Positions 46,549 to 55,363 are shown, numbered from the stretch's first letter. The stretch: DNA of 64,000 nt from Eggerthella lenta DSM 2243 (GCF_000024265.1 NC_013204.1:814501-878500); one strand, 5' to 3'. Notes: a model not told the origin generated them from the letters alone. A program made the numbers and translations.

Positions 46549-46726
46549 ATTGCACAAAAAGTGGCGACGTTCGATGGTGAAAGGGCCGTTCGAGCGGGAC
46601 GGAGGGCTTCGCATCTCGGACGGGTTCCGGGCTCGAGTTTCCCACCTGCGGTTTTGTCGAGATCCCTCGATCGGCGCTCCCTCGGCTTTCTTCAAGGAAT
46701 CAAACGTCGCGGTTTTTTGTGCGAAT
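46549..46726. repeat. Long inverted-repeat element, GCACAAAAA type (D)
   Basis: Left arm 46549-46575 (ATTGCACAAAAAGTGGCGAC, then GTTCGAT) and right arm 46699-46726, which inverted reads ATTCGCACAAAAAACCGCGA, then CGTTTGAT. Core about 123 bases without a gene. It has the same layout as the elements at 37595 and 39444. Confidence 0.72.
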
Positions 46727-46751
46727 CACAGCCTGGAAGATGCATCGAAAG

Positions 46752-47741
46752 TCAGTCGTACCCTATTGGGAGGCCGAGCTGTCTGCGGAGTTTCAGCTTC
46801 CTCGAGTGGTAGTTTGCCACGCGCACCTGCGATCGTTTTCCGAGATGCTTGCGGATCCTGTCCGCGATCGCATCGGTGGCGACTAGGCTGTCCAGCTCGT
46901 CATTGGTGACGGAGACGACGGTCCAGCCCATGGAAGCGAGGGCGTTCGTCCTTCGGGAGTCCTCGATGCGCTTTTCTTCCCCGGAGTGCGATTCCCGGCT
47001 TTGGTATTCGACATCGAGCTTCGCTTCCGGCCAGCATAGATCGCACCGGAAACACGATTTGCCCGTAAGCGCTCGTGCAGCCGGGTTGGCTTTCACCTCG
47101 TAGTTCATGCGGGGAATGCCCAGCCCGTATCCGCCGTACATCATGGGCAGGCCGAGGAGAATGGCTTTCTTGGTCTCGCGCGGGGAGGCCGAGTTGTCGG
47201 CAAGGTAGCGCAAGGTTTTCGCGGCTTTGGTTGCGCCGCGAAGCGACGGGTTTCGTGTGGCGAAGTCTGCAAGGGCGTGAATCGATGACAGGGGTTCGAC
47301 CTGGTAGGCGGATGATGTGCCGGTTCGTCTGGTTTGATAGGAGCCGCACAGTTCGTAGCCGAGTTCGAGCAGTGCGATCATGCTGGTCTCTTGAGCTGCT
47401 ATATGCACGAAGGCGAGGGGTGCAGCGCTTACGTATGCGCCGTTGCCAAGTCGGTGAAGCGGGCGTCCCTGCACGATCGTTTTGCATGCGCGCACCGTGA
47501 AAGCGCTTGTAGATCGGCATTGGGATACGCGAGACACCAGAAGATGCACAGGTTGTTCGAGCATCATGGATGGGTGCAACGTTTCGAGCGATTCGAGGGC
47601 CTGCCGAAAGGCGCACATGCTGGGCGCTCGATCCGGCATCGTGTGCGCTCCGCTGCGCAAAAGGGTTCGCTCTCGCGGGTCGGTCGTGCGCAGGATCTGC
47701 AAAGCGGTTTCGTATCCGAAGCATATCGAGGGTGAAGCCAC
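46752..47741 (-). CDS. Hypothetical protein with C-terminal VSR/DUF559-like endonuclease domain
   Basis: A 329-residue protein. The C-terminal about 110 residues resemble the PD-(D/E)xK fold of DUF559/very-short-patch endonucleases (LCWPEAKLDVEYQSRESHSG, then RRTNALASMGWTVVSVTNDEL). The N-terminal part (PVHLLVSRVSQCRSTSAF; RLGNGAYVSAAPLAFVHIA) resembles regulators encoded beside AbiE-type systems, but no toxin gene is adjacent. GTG 47741 has GAGGAGG upstream. Recognised only as a family common in related genomes; its function is unknown. Confidence 0.6.
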   Translation of the reverse strand: MASPSICFGYETALQILRTTDPRERTLLRSGAHTMPDRAPSMCAFRQALESLETLHPSMMLEQPVHLLVSRVSQCRSTSAFTVRACKTIVQGRPLHRLGNGAYVSAAPLAFVHIAAQETSMIALLELGYELCGSYQTRRTGTSSAYQVEPLSSIHALADFATRNPSLRGATKAAKTLRYLADNSASPRETKKAILLGLPMMYGGYGLGIPRMNYEVKANPAARALTGKSCFRCDLCWPEAKLDVEYQSRESHSGEEKRIEDSRRTNALASMGWTVVSVTNDELDSLVATDAIADRIRKHLGKRSQVRVANYHSRKLKLRRQLGLPIGYD

Positions 47742-47973
47742 CGCGCCTCCTCATTGCCCTTGGGTTGAGAGGATCTTACGGGCGTGGTAGGGGAAACGAG
47801 GGCACGGTTTCCGCAATGGGCCGCCTCGTGAGGAGGGGCGCTCGCACTGGCTCTTTGTTGCCGATATTCTAGCACGCGAGAGGCGGTGCGGGAATGCGAG
47901 TGCAGCAAGATGCAAGCGACCGACGGCCAGGCCGACAGCCGGTTCCATCTCGTCGTCACGATCGGGTGCGCGC

Positions 47974-48791
47974 CTATTCGGCCGCATCGGCGTTTAGCGC
48001 ATCCCCCTCTTCCTCGATGGCCTGCACCTCGATCACTTCCATGATGAGGCGACCGAAATCGGGCGCGGTGGCCGAGGTGATGACGGGCCCGCCGATCTTC
48101 TTCTCGGCTGCTTTGCGCGCGATGCCCGCCACCTCGCCGCCTGAGCGTGCGACCTCGCGATGCTCGGGGAGGCTTTCAGGGTCGGTCGCTCGCTCGACCT
48201 CGGCCGTGGTGGCTTCCGCCAGCGTGCTCAAAGCTAGCTCTAGGTCGCTCATGTTGTCGCGCAGGCTTTCGTTGGCGAGGCCTTTGAAGGTTTTATACTC
48301 GCGGGCGGTCATGTCCGACCAGGCGCGATATATGTCGTTGGTCAGGATGGCGTATTCGGAATTGGTTTTCACGCCGCGTTCTCGCCATTCGAACGTCAGG
48401 TTCTTCCTCACGCGAATGGAGAACAGGCGCTGGCTGATCCAGTCCTCGGTGTAGCCTTTGCGGCGGTAGTACTCGATGGCGCGTTCGATGGCGAGCTCGG
48501 GGTCGAACATTTCGTCGATGCGCTCTTTGCCGACCTGTGCGAGCCACAGCTTGAACGGCTCGGCCTTGGGCGAGGGGATGGACCGGACGAGGCGCAGTAC
48601 CTGCTCGGTGGTGCCGGCGTCGGTGCGGTAGAACTATTGTCTTCCGCAGACTGCGTTTTCAGTTGGCTGCATTCTGCAACCAACCGACTGCCTTCCTCTT
48701 CGAGGCGATGCTTGAGCGCTCTCCGATAGGTGCGAGCTTCGGGGCTTTCCGTCAACATCGCCATCGCGTCCACGATGGAAAAGTTCCCGAC
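47974..48791 (-). pseudogene. BRO-N/DinD-like phage-type protein, frameshifted and 5'-truncated
   Basis: The downstream frame (47974 to about 48630) reads RTDAGTTEQVLRLVRSIPSP, then AEPFKLWLAQVGKERIDEMF and IEYYRRKGYTEDWISQRLFS, the typical BRO/DinD C-terminal part. The upstream frame reads VDAMAMLTESPEARTYRRAL and LKHRLEEEGSRLVAECSQLK, the expected BRO-N domain. They are joined only by a one-base frameshift near 48632. The 5' end stops at a TAA within GACTTATGCGC at 48787-48798, sequence belonging to the adjacent inverted-repeat element. The original function is unknown (possibly phage antirepressor or DNA-damage response). Confidence 0.72.
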
Positions 48792-48800
48792 TTATGCGCT

Positions 48801-49027
48801 GCTCTGCCATGAAAAAGGCCGAAAAAGGCAATGTCCGTGACTTACGTGCGCTCCGAAAGGCTCCAACCTTCTCTTTTTTGCGGCTCTCGCAATTCAAAAG
48901 ATTCTGTGACCAGGTATTTCCCTGATCACGTTCACGATGAGGCGCGCAGAAGTCTAAGACTTGCTTGGCGGAAGTGCGCATAAGTAGGGGACATTGCCGT
49001 TTTCGGCCTTTTCCATGGCAGAGCGCG
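48801..49027. repeat. Long inverted-repeat element, ATGTCCC-GACTTATGCGC type (E)
   Basis: Left arm 48801-48856 (CTCTGCCATGAAAAAGGCCG, then GCAATGTCCGTGACTTACG) and right arm 48970-49027 pair imperfectly over about 55 bases, with a core of about 113 bases. A third copy of the inner motif (CCCGACTTATGCGC) is at 48787. A related element with about 40-base arms is at 55474. It fills the gap between the broken BRO gene and the response regulator. Confidence 0.8.
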
Positions 49028-49121
49028 TTTCACTGCATGTTTTGCCGTTTGGGCTTGGAGCGAAAAGAGGGTGCGTGCGGTTGCGGCTCTCGAAATGCGG
49101 GTTCCCGCGTTTGCCTTGCGG

Positions 49122-49127
49122 TACAAT
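49122..49127 (+). promoter_or_regulatory. -10 box giving a probably leaderless response-regulator mRNA
   Basis: TACAAT ends 7 bases before the ATG at 49135, so transcription would start at or next to the initiation codon. No ribosome-binding sequence precedes the ATG. Confidence 0.5.
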
Positions 49128-49134
49128 ACCCTCT

Positions 49135-49866
49135 ATGAGCGAACCGGCATCCATAGTGATCATCGAGGACGACGCCGACATCAACGAGGTGGTGGCGGTG
49201 CATTTGCGCCGCAACGGGTTCGCTTGCACGCAGGCCTTCTCGGGCAGCGAGGGGCGGCTGCTGCTTTCCGGCTCCGAGCCGTTCGACCTCGTGATCACCG
49301 ATCTCATGCTGCCGGGCATGGCGGGCGAGGACGTGGTGCGCCTCGTGCGCGCCCGCGGCGACATGCCCGTCATCGTGATGTCGGCGCGCACGACCGCCGC
49401 CGACAAGGTGGCGCTGCTGAAGCTGGGCGCCGACGATTACCTGACCAAGCCCTTCGACCTCGACGAGCTGCTGGCTCGCGTGCAGGTGCAGCTGCGCCAC
49501 GCCGACGTTCGCCGCGCATCCGCGTCCGGCGCGCCTTCCGACGAGCGCCTCCCCGAGCCCGCCGCCGCAGCCGCGATGCGCTACAAAGACTGGACGCTCG
49601 ACGTCGACGCCCGCACGCTTTCGGTGCAGGGCGAGCCCGTGCGCCTCACGCGCCTGGAGTTCAACATCCTCGAAGCTCTCGTGCGACGTCCGCGCAAGGT
49701 GTTCACGAAGCGCGAGCTGTTCGAGATCGCATGGAACGAGGAAAGCGCGGTCGAGGAGAAGGCCATCAACGTGCACGTCAGCAACATCCGCAGCAAGCTG
49801 CGCGCCGCGCATTCGGCCGGCGAGATAGAAACGGTATGGGGCATCGGCTTCAAGCTGGCCGAATGA
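49135..49866 (+). CDS. OmpR/PhoB-family response regulator
   Basis: A 243-residue protein with a receiver domain (acidic pocket EDD 11-13, phosphorylated Asp56 in VITDLMLPGM, Lys in YLTKPFD) and a C-terminal winged helix (VRLTRLEFNILEALV; TVWGIGFKL). It should be activated by the histidine kinase encoded three genes downstream. ATG 49135 is the only start that fits the receiver-domain length, and it lacks a Shine-Dalgarno sequence. It probably controls the following ABC exporter. Confidence 0.92.
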   Translation: MSEPASIVIIEDDADINEVVAVHLRRNGFACTQAFSGSEGRLLLSGSEPFDLVITDLMLPGMAGEDVVRLVRARGDMPVIVMSARTTAADKVALLKLGADDYLTKPFDLDELLARVQVQLRHADVRRASASGAPSDERLPEPAAAAAMRYKDWTLDVDARTLSVQGEPVRLTRLEFNILEALVRRPRKVFTKRELFEIAWNEESAVEEKAINVHVSNIRSKLRAAHSAGEIETVWGIGFKLAE

Positions 49867-49890
49867 GCGGTTCGCTTGTCTTCGCGCGCG

Positions 49891-49932
49891 TTCTTACAAC
49901 TTTCTTAACGTTTTCGGGAAGGTTCCCTAACG
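49891..49932 (+). promoter_or_regulatory. Direct-repeat site, probable response-regulator operator
   Basis: TTCTTACAAC (49891), TTCTTAACG (49902) and TTCCCTAACG (49923) lie in the same orientation; the first two are 11 bases apart, typical spacing for OmpR-family dimers. The rest of this 249-base gap contains a structured leader. Confidence 0.5.
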
Positions 49933-50014
49933 CCTTCTCCGTATCGTGGATGGCAGAGCGTTCACGGCAGGAGTAGGCGGGCTTGCTGCAGCGAGCCGCA
50001 TAACCTTGAAGGTT

Positions 50015-50063
50015 CTGAGGGTTTGAGCTAAGAGGCCTGATGCGCCTGTGCGAAAACTCTCAG
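50015..50063 (+). other. Structured leader upstream of the ABC exporter
   Basis: CTGAGGGTTT (50015-50024) pairs with AAACTCTCAG (50054-50063) with one mismatch; the 29-base interior contains AGGC...GCCT, allowing a second tier. It lies about 50 bases before the ATPase start. No known riboswitch class is recognised. Confidence 0.4.
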
Positions 50064-50115
50064 CTTCTGAAAGGCTAAGCGGACGTTGCGGCAAGCCGTC
50101 AGGAAGGAGAATCGC

Positions 50116-51066
50116 GTGCTGGCAATTGAAACGCGTGGCCTGAGCAAGGCGTATCGCGGGCGCAACGTCGTCGACGGGCTGGACATGCACGTCGCCCGCG
50201 GCGATATCTACGGCTTCGTCGGCCGAAACGGCGCAGGAAAATCGACCACGATGAAGATGATCTGCGGGATGATCCGTCCCACGGCGGGTGAGGTGCGTCT
50301 GTTCGACCGCCTGGCCGCCGACCCGTCGGGCAGCGCTGAGTACAGCGAGGCCGTCCGCATCGGCGCGTTGGTGGAAAGCCCTGGACTGTACCCCAACATG
50401 ACCGCGTTCGATAATATGCGCTGCAAGGCTATCGCGCTGGGCATCGTGGACGATGTGGGGGAAATCGAGCAGCTGCTGAGCGTCGTGGGGCTGGGTACTG
50501 CGGGCGGGAAGCGAACGGAGAACTACTCTATGGGCATGAAGCAGCGCCTCGGATTGGCGCTGGCGATGCTAGGCTCGCCCGACGTGCTGCTGCTGGACGA
50601 GCCGATGAACGGGCTCGATCCCGAGGGCGTGCGCGAGATGCGCAACCTCATCATCCGCTTGAACGAGCAGCGTGGCGTCACCGTGGTGGTGAGCTCGCAT
50701 GTGCTGGACCAGCTGGGGCGCATCGCCACGCGCTACGGCGTGATCGACGCGGGTCGGATGGTATGCGAGATGACGGCGGACGAAGTGACCCAGGCGTGCG
50801 GCGATTACCTGGTCGTGCGCACGGCTGAGCCGGAGCGCACGCTGGCGCTGCTGGCCGAGGCATATCCTGATATCGCCTGCACGGTGTTGCCGGACGGGAC
50901 GCTGCGCTTGCGGGGCGTGTCGGAGGAGCGCGCAGCGCTCGACGCGACCGTGTTCGGCACGTTCCTGGCTGCGAACAATATCCCGGTGTACGAACTGCGT
51001 GTCCACGAGCGTGATTTGGAAGACTACTTCCTCGAACTCATGGGAGGGGATGCTGCTCATGTTTAA
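50116..51066 (+). CDS. ABC transporter ATP-binding protein (lantibiotic/bacitracin export type)
   Basis: A 316-residue ATPase with Walker A GRNGAGKS (36-43), signature YSMGMKQRLGLALAML, Walker B VLLLDEPMNGLDPEG and a switch His in VSSHVLDQL. The NYSMGMKQRL form and the about 80-residue C-terminal extension match the BcrA/LanF-type subgroup. GTG 50116 has AGGAAGGAGA upstream. Its 3' end overlaps the permease gene by 8 bases. Confidence 0.9.
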   Translation: MLAIETRGLSKAYRGRNVVDGLDMHVARGDIYGFVGRNGAGKSTTMKMICGMIRPTAGEVRLFDRLAADPSGSAEYSEAVRIGALVESPGLYPNMTAFDNMRCKAIALGIVDDVGEIEQLLSVVGLGTAGGKRTENYSMGMKQRLGLALAMLGSPDVLLLDEPMNGLDPEGVREMRNLIIRLNEQRGVTVVVSSHVLDQLGRIATRYGVIDAGRMVCEMTADEVTQACGDYLVVRTAEPERTLALLAEAYPDIACTVLPDGTLRLRGVSEERAALDATVFGTFLAANNIPVYELRVHERDLEDYFLELMGGDAAHV

Positions 51067-51835
51067 GTACCTGCGCATGGATGCATATCGCCTGATCAAG
51101 ACCAAGACGCTGTATGTAGCGCTCGGTATTATCCTCGCGGCGGTGGCGTTTTCGGTGTATATGATGAGCACGGCGGCCATGCCTGACCTTAGCGCGACGG
51201 GCGGGGAAGGCCCCTCGTCGATGGCGATCCAAAACGGCAAGGAGCTTGGAAGCTTCACGCAGACCCAGTCCGGTCTGTGGATCTGGACGACGGTCCTCCT
51301 CGTCTCCGTGGTGGTCGCCCAGTTCTTTGCGCTTGATTTCTCAAGCGGTTTCGTGAAGAGCCTGCCCCTGTCGCGACGGGATCGCTTGGACTACTACGGC
51401 GGGAAGATCGTGTTCGTCGTCATGCTCTCGACGGCGTTCTCGGTGTTCGGTATCGCTGTGTTCGAAATCCTTCTCAAGGCGGCAGGGTTCGCGTACGCCC
51501 ATGCGGATTCGGTCCCGGAAATCGCCGTCTGGTACGGGTTGCTGCTGCTTGTCCTTTGGACGTATGGAATGCTGGCCGCGACGGCAACCTGGTTGACGCG
51601 GAGTAGGGGTGTGGGCATTGTCGTCACACTGCTCGCGAGCACTTCCGTTGCATGGGAGCCCCTCGCTCGCGCAGCGGAATGGCTTCCGTACGGCAGCTGT
51701 GCGCTGCTGGTTCAGGGCGGTCAGGCGCTGCTGGCGTCGCCGGGCGACATAGGCCATATCCTCGTCTCGTGCGGCACGGTGCTGGTGGCGTGCGTGGCGG
51801 TGGCGCTGGGCGTGTGCGCTCGAAAGGACGTGTAG
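51059..51835 (+). CDS. ABC-2-type permease subunit
   Basis: A 258-residue protein with about six transmembrane helices (first TLYVALGIILAAVAFSVYMM). A large extracytoplasmic loop lies between the first two helices. It pairs with the preceding ATPase as a lantibiotic- or peptide-type exporter. ATG 51059 is preferred with GGGAGGGG 9 bases upstream; ATG 51050 lies too close to that site. Followed after 4 bases by the histidine kinase. Confidence 0.82.
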   Translation: MFKYLRMDAYRLIKTKTLYVALGIILAAVAFSVYMMSTAAMPDLSATGGEGPSSMAIQNGKELGSFTQTQSGLWIWTTVLLVSVVVAQFFALDFSSGFVKSLPLSRRDRLDYYGGKIVFVVMLSTAFSVFGIAVFEILLKAAGFAYAHADSVPEIAVWYGLLLLVLWTYGMLAATATWLTRSRGVGIVVTLLASTSVAWEPLARAAEWLPYGSCALLVQGGQALLASPGDIGHILVSCGTVLVACVAVALGVCARKDV

Positions 51836-51839
51836 GAAC

Positions 51840-52721
51840 ATGAACGGGTTCGTGCTGGCCGGTGTCGCGATTGCGGCGTTCGCCGCGGGGGCGGCGCTCG
51901 TCTCCTTCCGATACGAGCGGGAGCTGCGGCGCATGGCGCGATTCCTCGACCAGCGCGAACCTACCGGCAATGCCCGCATGACGGCGTTCGTGCGCACGCG
52001 CGGCGTGCTGGGCATCGCGCGCGGCGTGAATGCGGAGTTGGACGAGCTGCAAAACGAGCGCATCGCTTCCCAGCAGGCGCGCCAGGCGTTCCAAGCGGGG
52101 CTCACGTGCCTGTCGCACGACATCCGCACGCCGCTGGCCGGGGCGCAGGGCTACCTGCAGCTGGTGGAGGACGAGGCCGATCCCGCGGCGAAGGAGCGCT
52201 ACTTGAGCGCCGCCGCCCATCGGCTGGACGACGTGCGGGTGCTGCTGGACGACCTGTTCTCGTTCGCCCAGGTGCACGATCCGTCGTTCGAGGTGGCGTA
52301 CGAGCCGGTGCGTCCGGCCGACGTGCTGGGAGACGTGCTGGCCGGGCTGTACCCGCAGTTCCGCGAGCGGGGCTGGGAGCCGCGCGTGCTGCTGGACGAC
52401 GAGGCGGTCGTGCAGGCCGATGCCGAGGCGCTCGCGCGCATCTTCCGCAACTTGACGGCGAACGCGCTTCGCCACGGCGCGGCGGCGCCCGTCATCGAGC
52501 AGCGCGGCGGGCGCGTGACGTTCGAGAACCGCGTGGATGATCCGGATGCGATCGACGTCGACCGCCTGTTCGAGCGCTTCTACCAAGGAGGCGGCGCTCG
52601 ATCGAGCGCGGGGGCAGGTTTGGGCTTGGCCATCGTCTCCCAGCTGGCCGCCTCCATGGGGGCCACCGCCGCCGCCTCTCTCGAGGGAGGCGTCCTCCGC
52701 GTGACCGTAGAACTGCAGTAG
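51840..52721 (+). CDS. Sensor histidine kinase
   Basis: A 293-residue kinase with one N-terminal transmembrane helix (about 4-22), a dimerisation and phosphoacceptor domain (LSHDIRTPLAGAQGYLQLV, His93) and a catalytic domain with N-box NLTANALRHG and G-box AGAGLGLAIV. The absence of an extracellular sensor domain and the adjoining ABC exporter suggest the transporter itself senses the substrate, as in bacitracin-type modules. Likely partner of the response regulator at 49135. Confidence 0.9.
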   Translation: MNGFVLAGVAIAAFAAGAALVSFRYERELRRMARFLDQREPTGNARMTAFVRTRGVLGIARGVNAELDELQNERIASQQARQAFQAGLTCLSHDIRTPLAGAQGYLQLVEDEADPAAKERYLSAAAHRLDDVRVLLDDLFSFAQVHDPSFEVAYEPVRPADVLGDVLAGLYPQFRERGWEPRVLLDDEAVVQADAEALARIFRNLTANALRHGAAAPVIEQRGGRVTFENRVDDPDAIDVDRLFERFYQGGGARSSAGAGLGLAIVSQLAASMGATAAASLEGGVLRVTVELQ

Positions 52722-52752
52722 CCGGCGTATCGGGCGCCCCGGCGACACCGGC

Positions 52753-53628
52753 TCAGCCGGTTCGCTTGAAGCTGTCGATGCAGGCATCCAGCACGTCGCG
52801 CACGACGCGCGGCGCACCGGGACGGACGTGGGCTCCGTAGGCGAGGGGCGGCCACTCCATGGGGCGCGCTTCCAGCGGCGGGCATATTTTCGAGATGTTG
52901 GAATGGTTGAAGAACGATACGGCGTCGCCTCGAAGGCAGTCCATGGTGAGCTTCTCCCTGAAAATGGATTCCTTCACCACGTTGTCTCGCGCGAAAAAGG
53001 ATTCGAACTCGTGCAGCTCGGGAACGTCGCGATAGCCCGCTCCTGCGTACACCGTGATGTTTTCGAGCAGGTCGGTGGATATCGTCTCGCGCTTCGCCAA
53101 GGGGCTGTCGGGGGAGAACACGCAGTAGTATTTCTCGCGCGACAGCGGCGTGAACGAGGCTCCCATCTGCCGTAGCGCAAGCGAGTCCGCAGAGAAGAAA
53201 AGATCGAACAGCCCCTGCGCGAACCCTTCTGCCGCGTTGCCGTACGAGGTTTCCACGAAGTCGATTTTGAGGCGGGGATGCGTTTGCGCCATCTGCCGGA
53301 CCGCTTCCATCATGAAGGGGTGGACCTGCCACCAGACTCCGATCGTCACGCGCTCGGCCGGTTGCTCCTCCGCGACGGATCGCCCTTCTTCCCTCGCCTT
53401 GTCCAGGATGTCGAGAGCCTCTTTCGCAGCCCGATAGAGAACAAGCCCGGCATCGGTGGGGCGCACGCCGCTCGGGCCTCGCTCAAGGATGCGGTAGCCG
53501 AGCTCAGCTTCGAGCGAGTTGATCCTTTGGGCGAACGAGGGCACGGAAAGGAACTGGCCTTTCGCCGCTTTGTTGAAGCTCCCCAGCTCCACTGCGGCTG
53601 TGAATGACCTCAGCTGGACATCGTTCAT
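52753..53628 (-). CDS. LysR-family transcriptional regulator
   Basis: A 291-residue protein. The N-terminal helix-turn-helix (LRSFTAAVELGSFNKAAKGQ, then FAQRINSLEAELGYRILERG) is diagnostic; the rest is a periplasmic-binding-type effector domain. It is divergent from the FAD reductase and likely activates it, as common in Eggerthellaceae where each such reductase has its own regulator. A perfect palindrome lies 26 bases upstream of its start. Confidence 0.9.
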   Translation of the reverse strand: MNDVQLRSFTAAVELGSFNKAAKGQFLSVPSFAQRINSLEAELGYRILERGPSGVRPTDAGLVLYRAAKEALDILDKAREEGRSVAEEQPAERVTIGVWWQVHPFMMEAVRQMAQTHPRLKIDFVETSYGNAAEGFAQGLFDLFFSADSLALRQMGASFTPLSREKYYCVFSPDSPLAKRETISTDLLENITVYAGAGYRDVPELHEFESFFARDNVVKESIFREKLTMDCLRGDAVSFFNHSNISKICPPLEARPMEWPPLAYGAHVRPGAPRVVRDVLDACIDSFKRTG

Positions 53629-53653
53629 GGCGCCTCCCCGTTTCTTCCCCCTG

Positions 53654-53672
53654 TATAAGGCATTGCCTTATA
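53654..53672. promoter_or_regulatory. Perfect palindromic operator for the LysR regulator
   Basis: TATAAGGCATTGCCTTATA is a 19-base perfect palindrome between the divergent LysR and reductase genes, with AT-rich half-sites. It fits LysR T-N11-A architecture. Confidence 0.7.
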
Positions 53673-53851
53673 CCCAGATTACCATACTTGAAATATGCAG
53701 GGTATTGCACGGCCTGTATGATTGGTGATGCTCCGATTGAATCGGAGCCGTTCGAAGACGCGTCGGATGGGGAGCTTCCTGCAATGGTTTCACCGTTGAT
53801 TGCATGTCGGGTTTCGACTCGACGGTTCAAATTATTGAAAGGAACAAAGGG

Positions 53852-55363
53852 ATGGAGCGTATAGAAGGGGATCTCTCTCGCCGGGGGTTCGTCGGTGCCG
53901 CTTTCGCCGGCGCGATGGGCATTGCTGCCGCATCGGTGCTTTCGGGATGCAGTGCGGGCGGTTCGTCGGCTGCTGACGGCGATTGGACGGAAACGTTCGA
54001 CGTGGTGGTGGTCGGCTCGGGCGCAGGCGGGCATGCGGCAGCCATCGAAGCTGCCAAGGCAGGCGCGAAGGTCGTCCTTCTGGAGAAGGAGAACGGTCTC
54101 GGCGGCGATTCCGCGGTATGCGACGGCATCGTTTCCGGATGGGGCACCCGTTTGGCGAAGGCCCAGGGCATCGATGTTTCACCGGACGAGATCTACGACT
54201 GGTTCATGGCGCATTCCGAGTGGTTCGGTGCGATCGATCCTGAGGTGGCCCGTTTGAACGCCGACAAGTGCGGCGAGACCATCGACTGGCTCGAAGAGCT
54301 GGGCGTTCCGTTCGAGGAAGAGGTCGGCCCCCGCATGAGCTACACCGATCTGCCTGTTGTTCACCAGGTGGTGGGCAAGGGCGGCGCGATGGTGAGTGCC
54401 ATGACCGCGGCTGCCGAAAGCGCCGGCGTCTCCATCGAGACGAAAACCGCCGTCACCAAGCTCGTGAAGGACGCTGACGGCCGCGTTGTGGGCGTCGAGG
54501 CTATGAAGGGCCGCGAGCGTGTTCGCATCAAGGCCGAGAAGGGCGTGGTGCTGGCTACGGGCGGCTATTCGGGCAGCACCGACATGCTGGTTGCCCTGTG
54601 CCCTGCGAACAAGAACCTGAAGGCTTCGGGTGCCGCGGGACTGACCGGCGATGGCTTGACGATGGCGTCTGACGCCGGCGTGTTCACCACACGCACCTCA
54701 TGGCAACCGCTGATGAGCCCGGTGGCCGGCGCGGCCACGAAGTCGCCCGTGCTCATCGACTACTCCGAGCGCCTGAACGGGCTTCTGCTCGACGAGAACG
54801 GCGAGCGCTTCTGCAACGAGGGCCGTCAGTATTTCGGCAGGGCTCTTGCGATCGACGTGCTGGCGAAGCAGAACGAGCAGGATGGCAAGGAAGTTGTTCT
54901 CATGATTCCCACGACGCCCGAGCTGGAGAAGCTGCTGAGCGTGCGCGAAATCGTGTGGCCTTGCGGCGACACCGTCGAGGAGGTCGCCGAGCAGGTGGGC
55001 CTCGATCCGGCGAAGGTGAAGGCGACGGTGGAGCGCTACAACGGGTTCGTCGAGGCGGGTCTCGACGAGGATTTCGGTCGAAGCGGCGAGCACCTCGTTC
55101 CCATGACCGGCCCGTTCTATGCGGCTCCGGTGACCGTGAGCACGTCGATGACCATCGGCGGCGTCAAGATCAACACGAACGGCGAGGCCCTCAAGCTGGC
55201 AAGCTCCGGCAAGGGAGACGTGACCTTGGAGCCGGTACCCGGTCTGTACGCCACGGGCGAAGTGTGCGAATGGAACTGCGCGAGCGGTTGGACTGTGCTT
55301 AGCGCCGTGACCATCGGCAGGATCGCCGGGCAGAACGCTGCGGCGGAAGGTTCTGCTTCGTAA
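53852..55363 (+). CDS. Tat-exported FAD-dependent oxidoreductase (fumarate reductase/flavocytochrome c family)
   Basis: A 503-residue protein. Arg10-Arg11 in SRRGFVGAAF form a twin-arginine signal ending in a lipobox (LSGC, Cys33), so it is an exported lipoprotein. FAD binding: VVVVGSGAGGHAAAIEAAKA (residues about 51-70). The C-terminal half contains LDENGERFCNEG and GGVKINTNGEAL, family motifs near the active-site region. No heme motifs. Related enzymes in these bacteria reduce enoates such as fumarate, urocanate or plant and drug compounds; the substrate here is unknown. ATG 53852 has AAAGGAAC upstream. Confidence 0.87.
   Translation: MERIEGDLSRRGFVGAAFAGAMGIAAASVLSGCSAGGSSAADGDWTETFDVVVVGSGAGGHAAAIEAAKAGAKVVLLEKENGLGGDSAVCDGIVSGWGTRLAKAQGIDVSPDEIYDWFMAHSEWFGAIDPEVARLNADKCGETIDWLEELGVPFEEEVGPRMSYTDLPVVHQVVGKGGAMVSAMTAAAESAGVSIETKTAVTKLVKDADGRVVGVEAMKGRERVRIKAEKGVVLATGGYSGSTDMLVALCPANKNLKASGAAGLTGDGLTMASDAGVFTTRTSWQPLMSPVAGAATKSPVLIDYSERLNGLLLDENGERFCNEGRQYFGRALAIDVLAKQNEQDGKEVVLMIPTTPELEKLLSVREIVWPCGDTVEEVAEQVGLDPAKVKATVERYNGFVEAGLDEDFGRSGEHLVPMTGPFYAAPVTVSTSMTIGGVKINTNGEALKLASSGKGDVTLEPVPGLYATGEVCEWNCASGWTVLSAVTIGRIAGQNAAAEGSAS

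Noticed and set aside
46752-48791. AbiE-like toxin-antitoxin or restriction defence island
   Set aside because: The endonuclease-like gene has no partner toxin or methylase, and the neighbouring BRO-type gene is broken; the evidence is too thin for a defence system.
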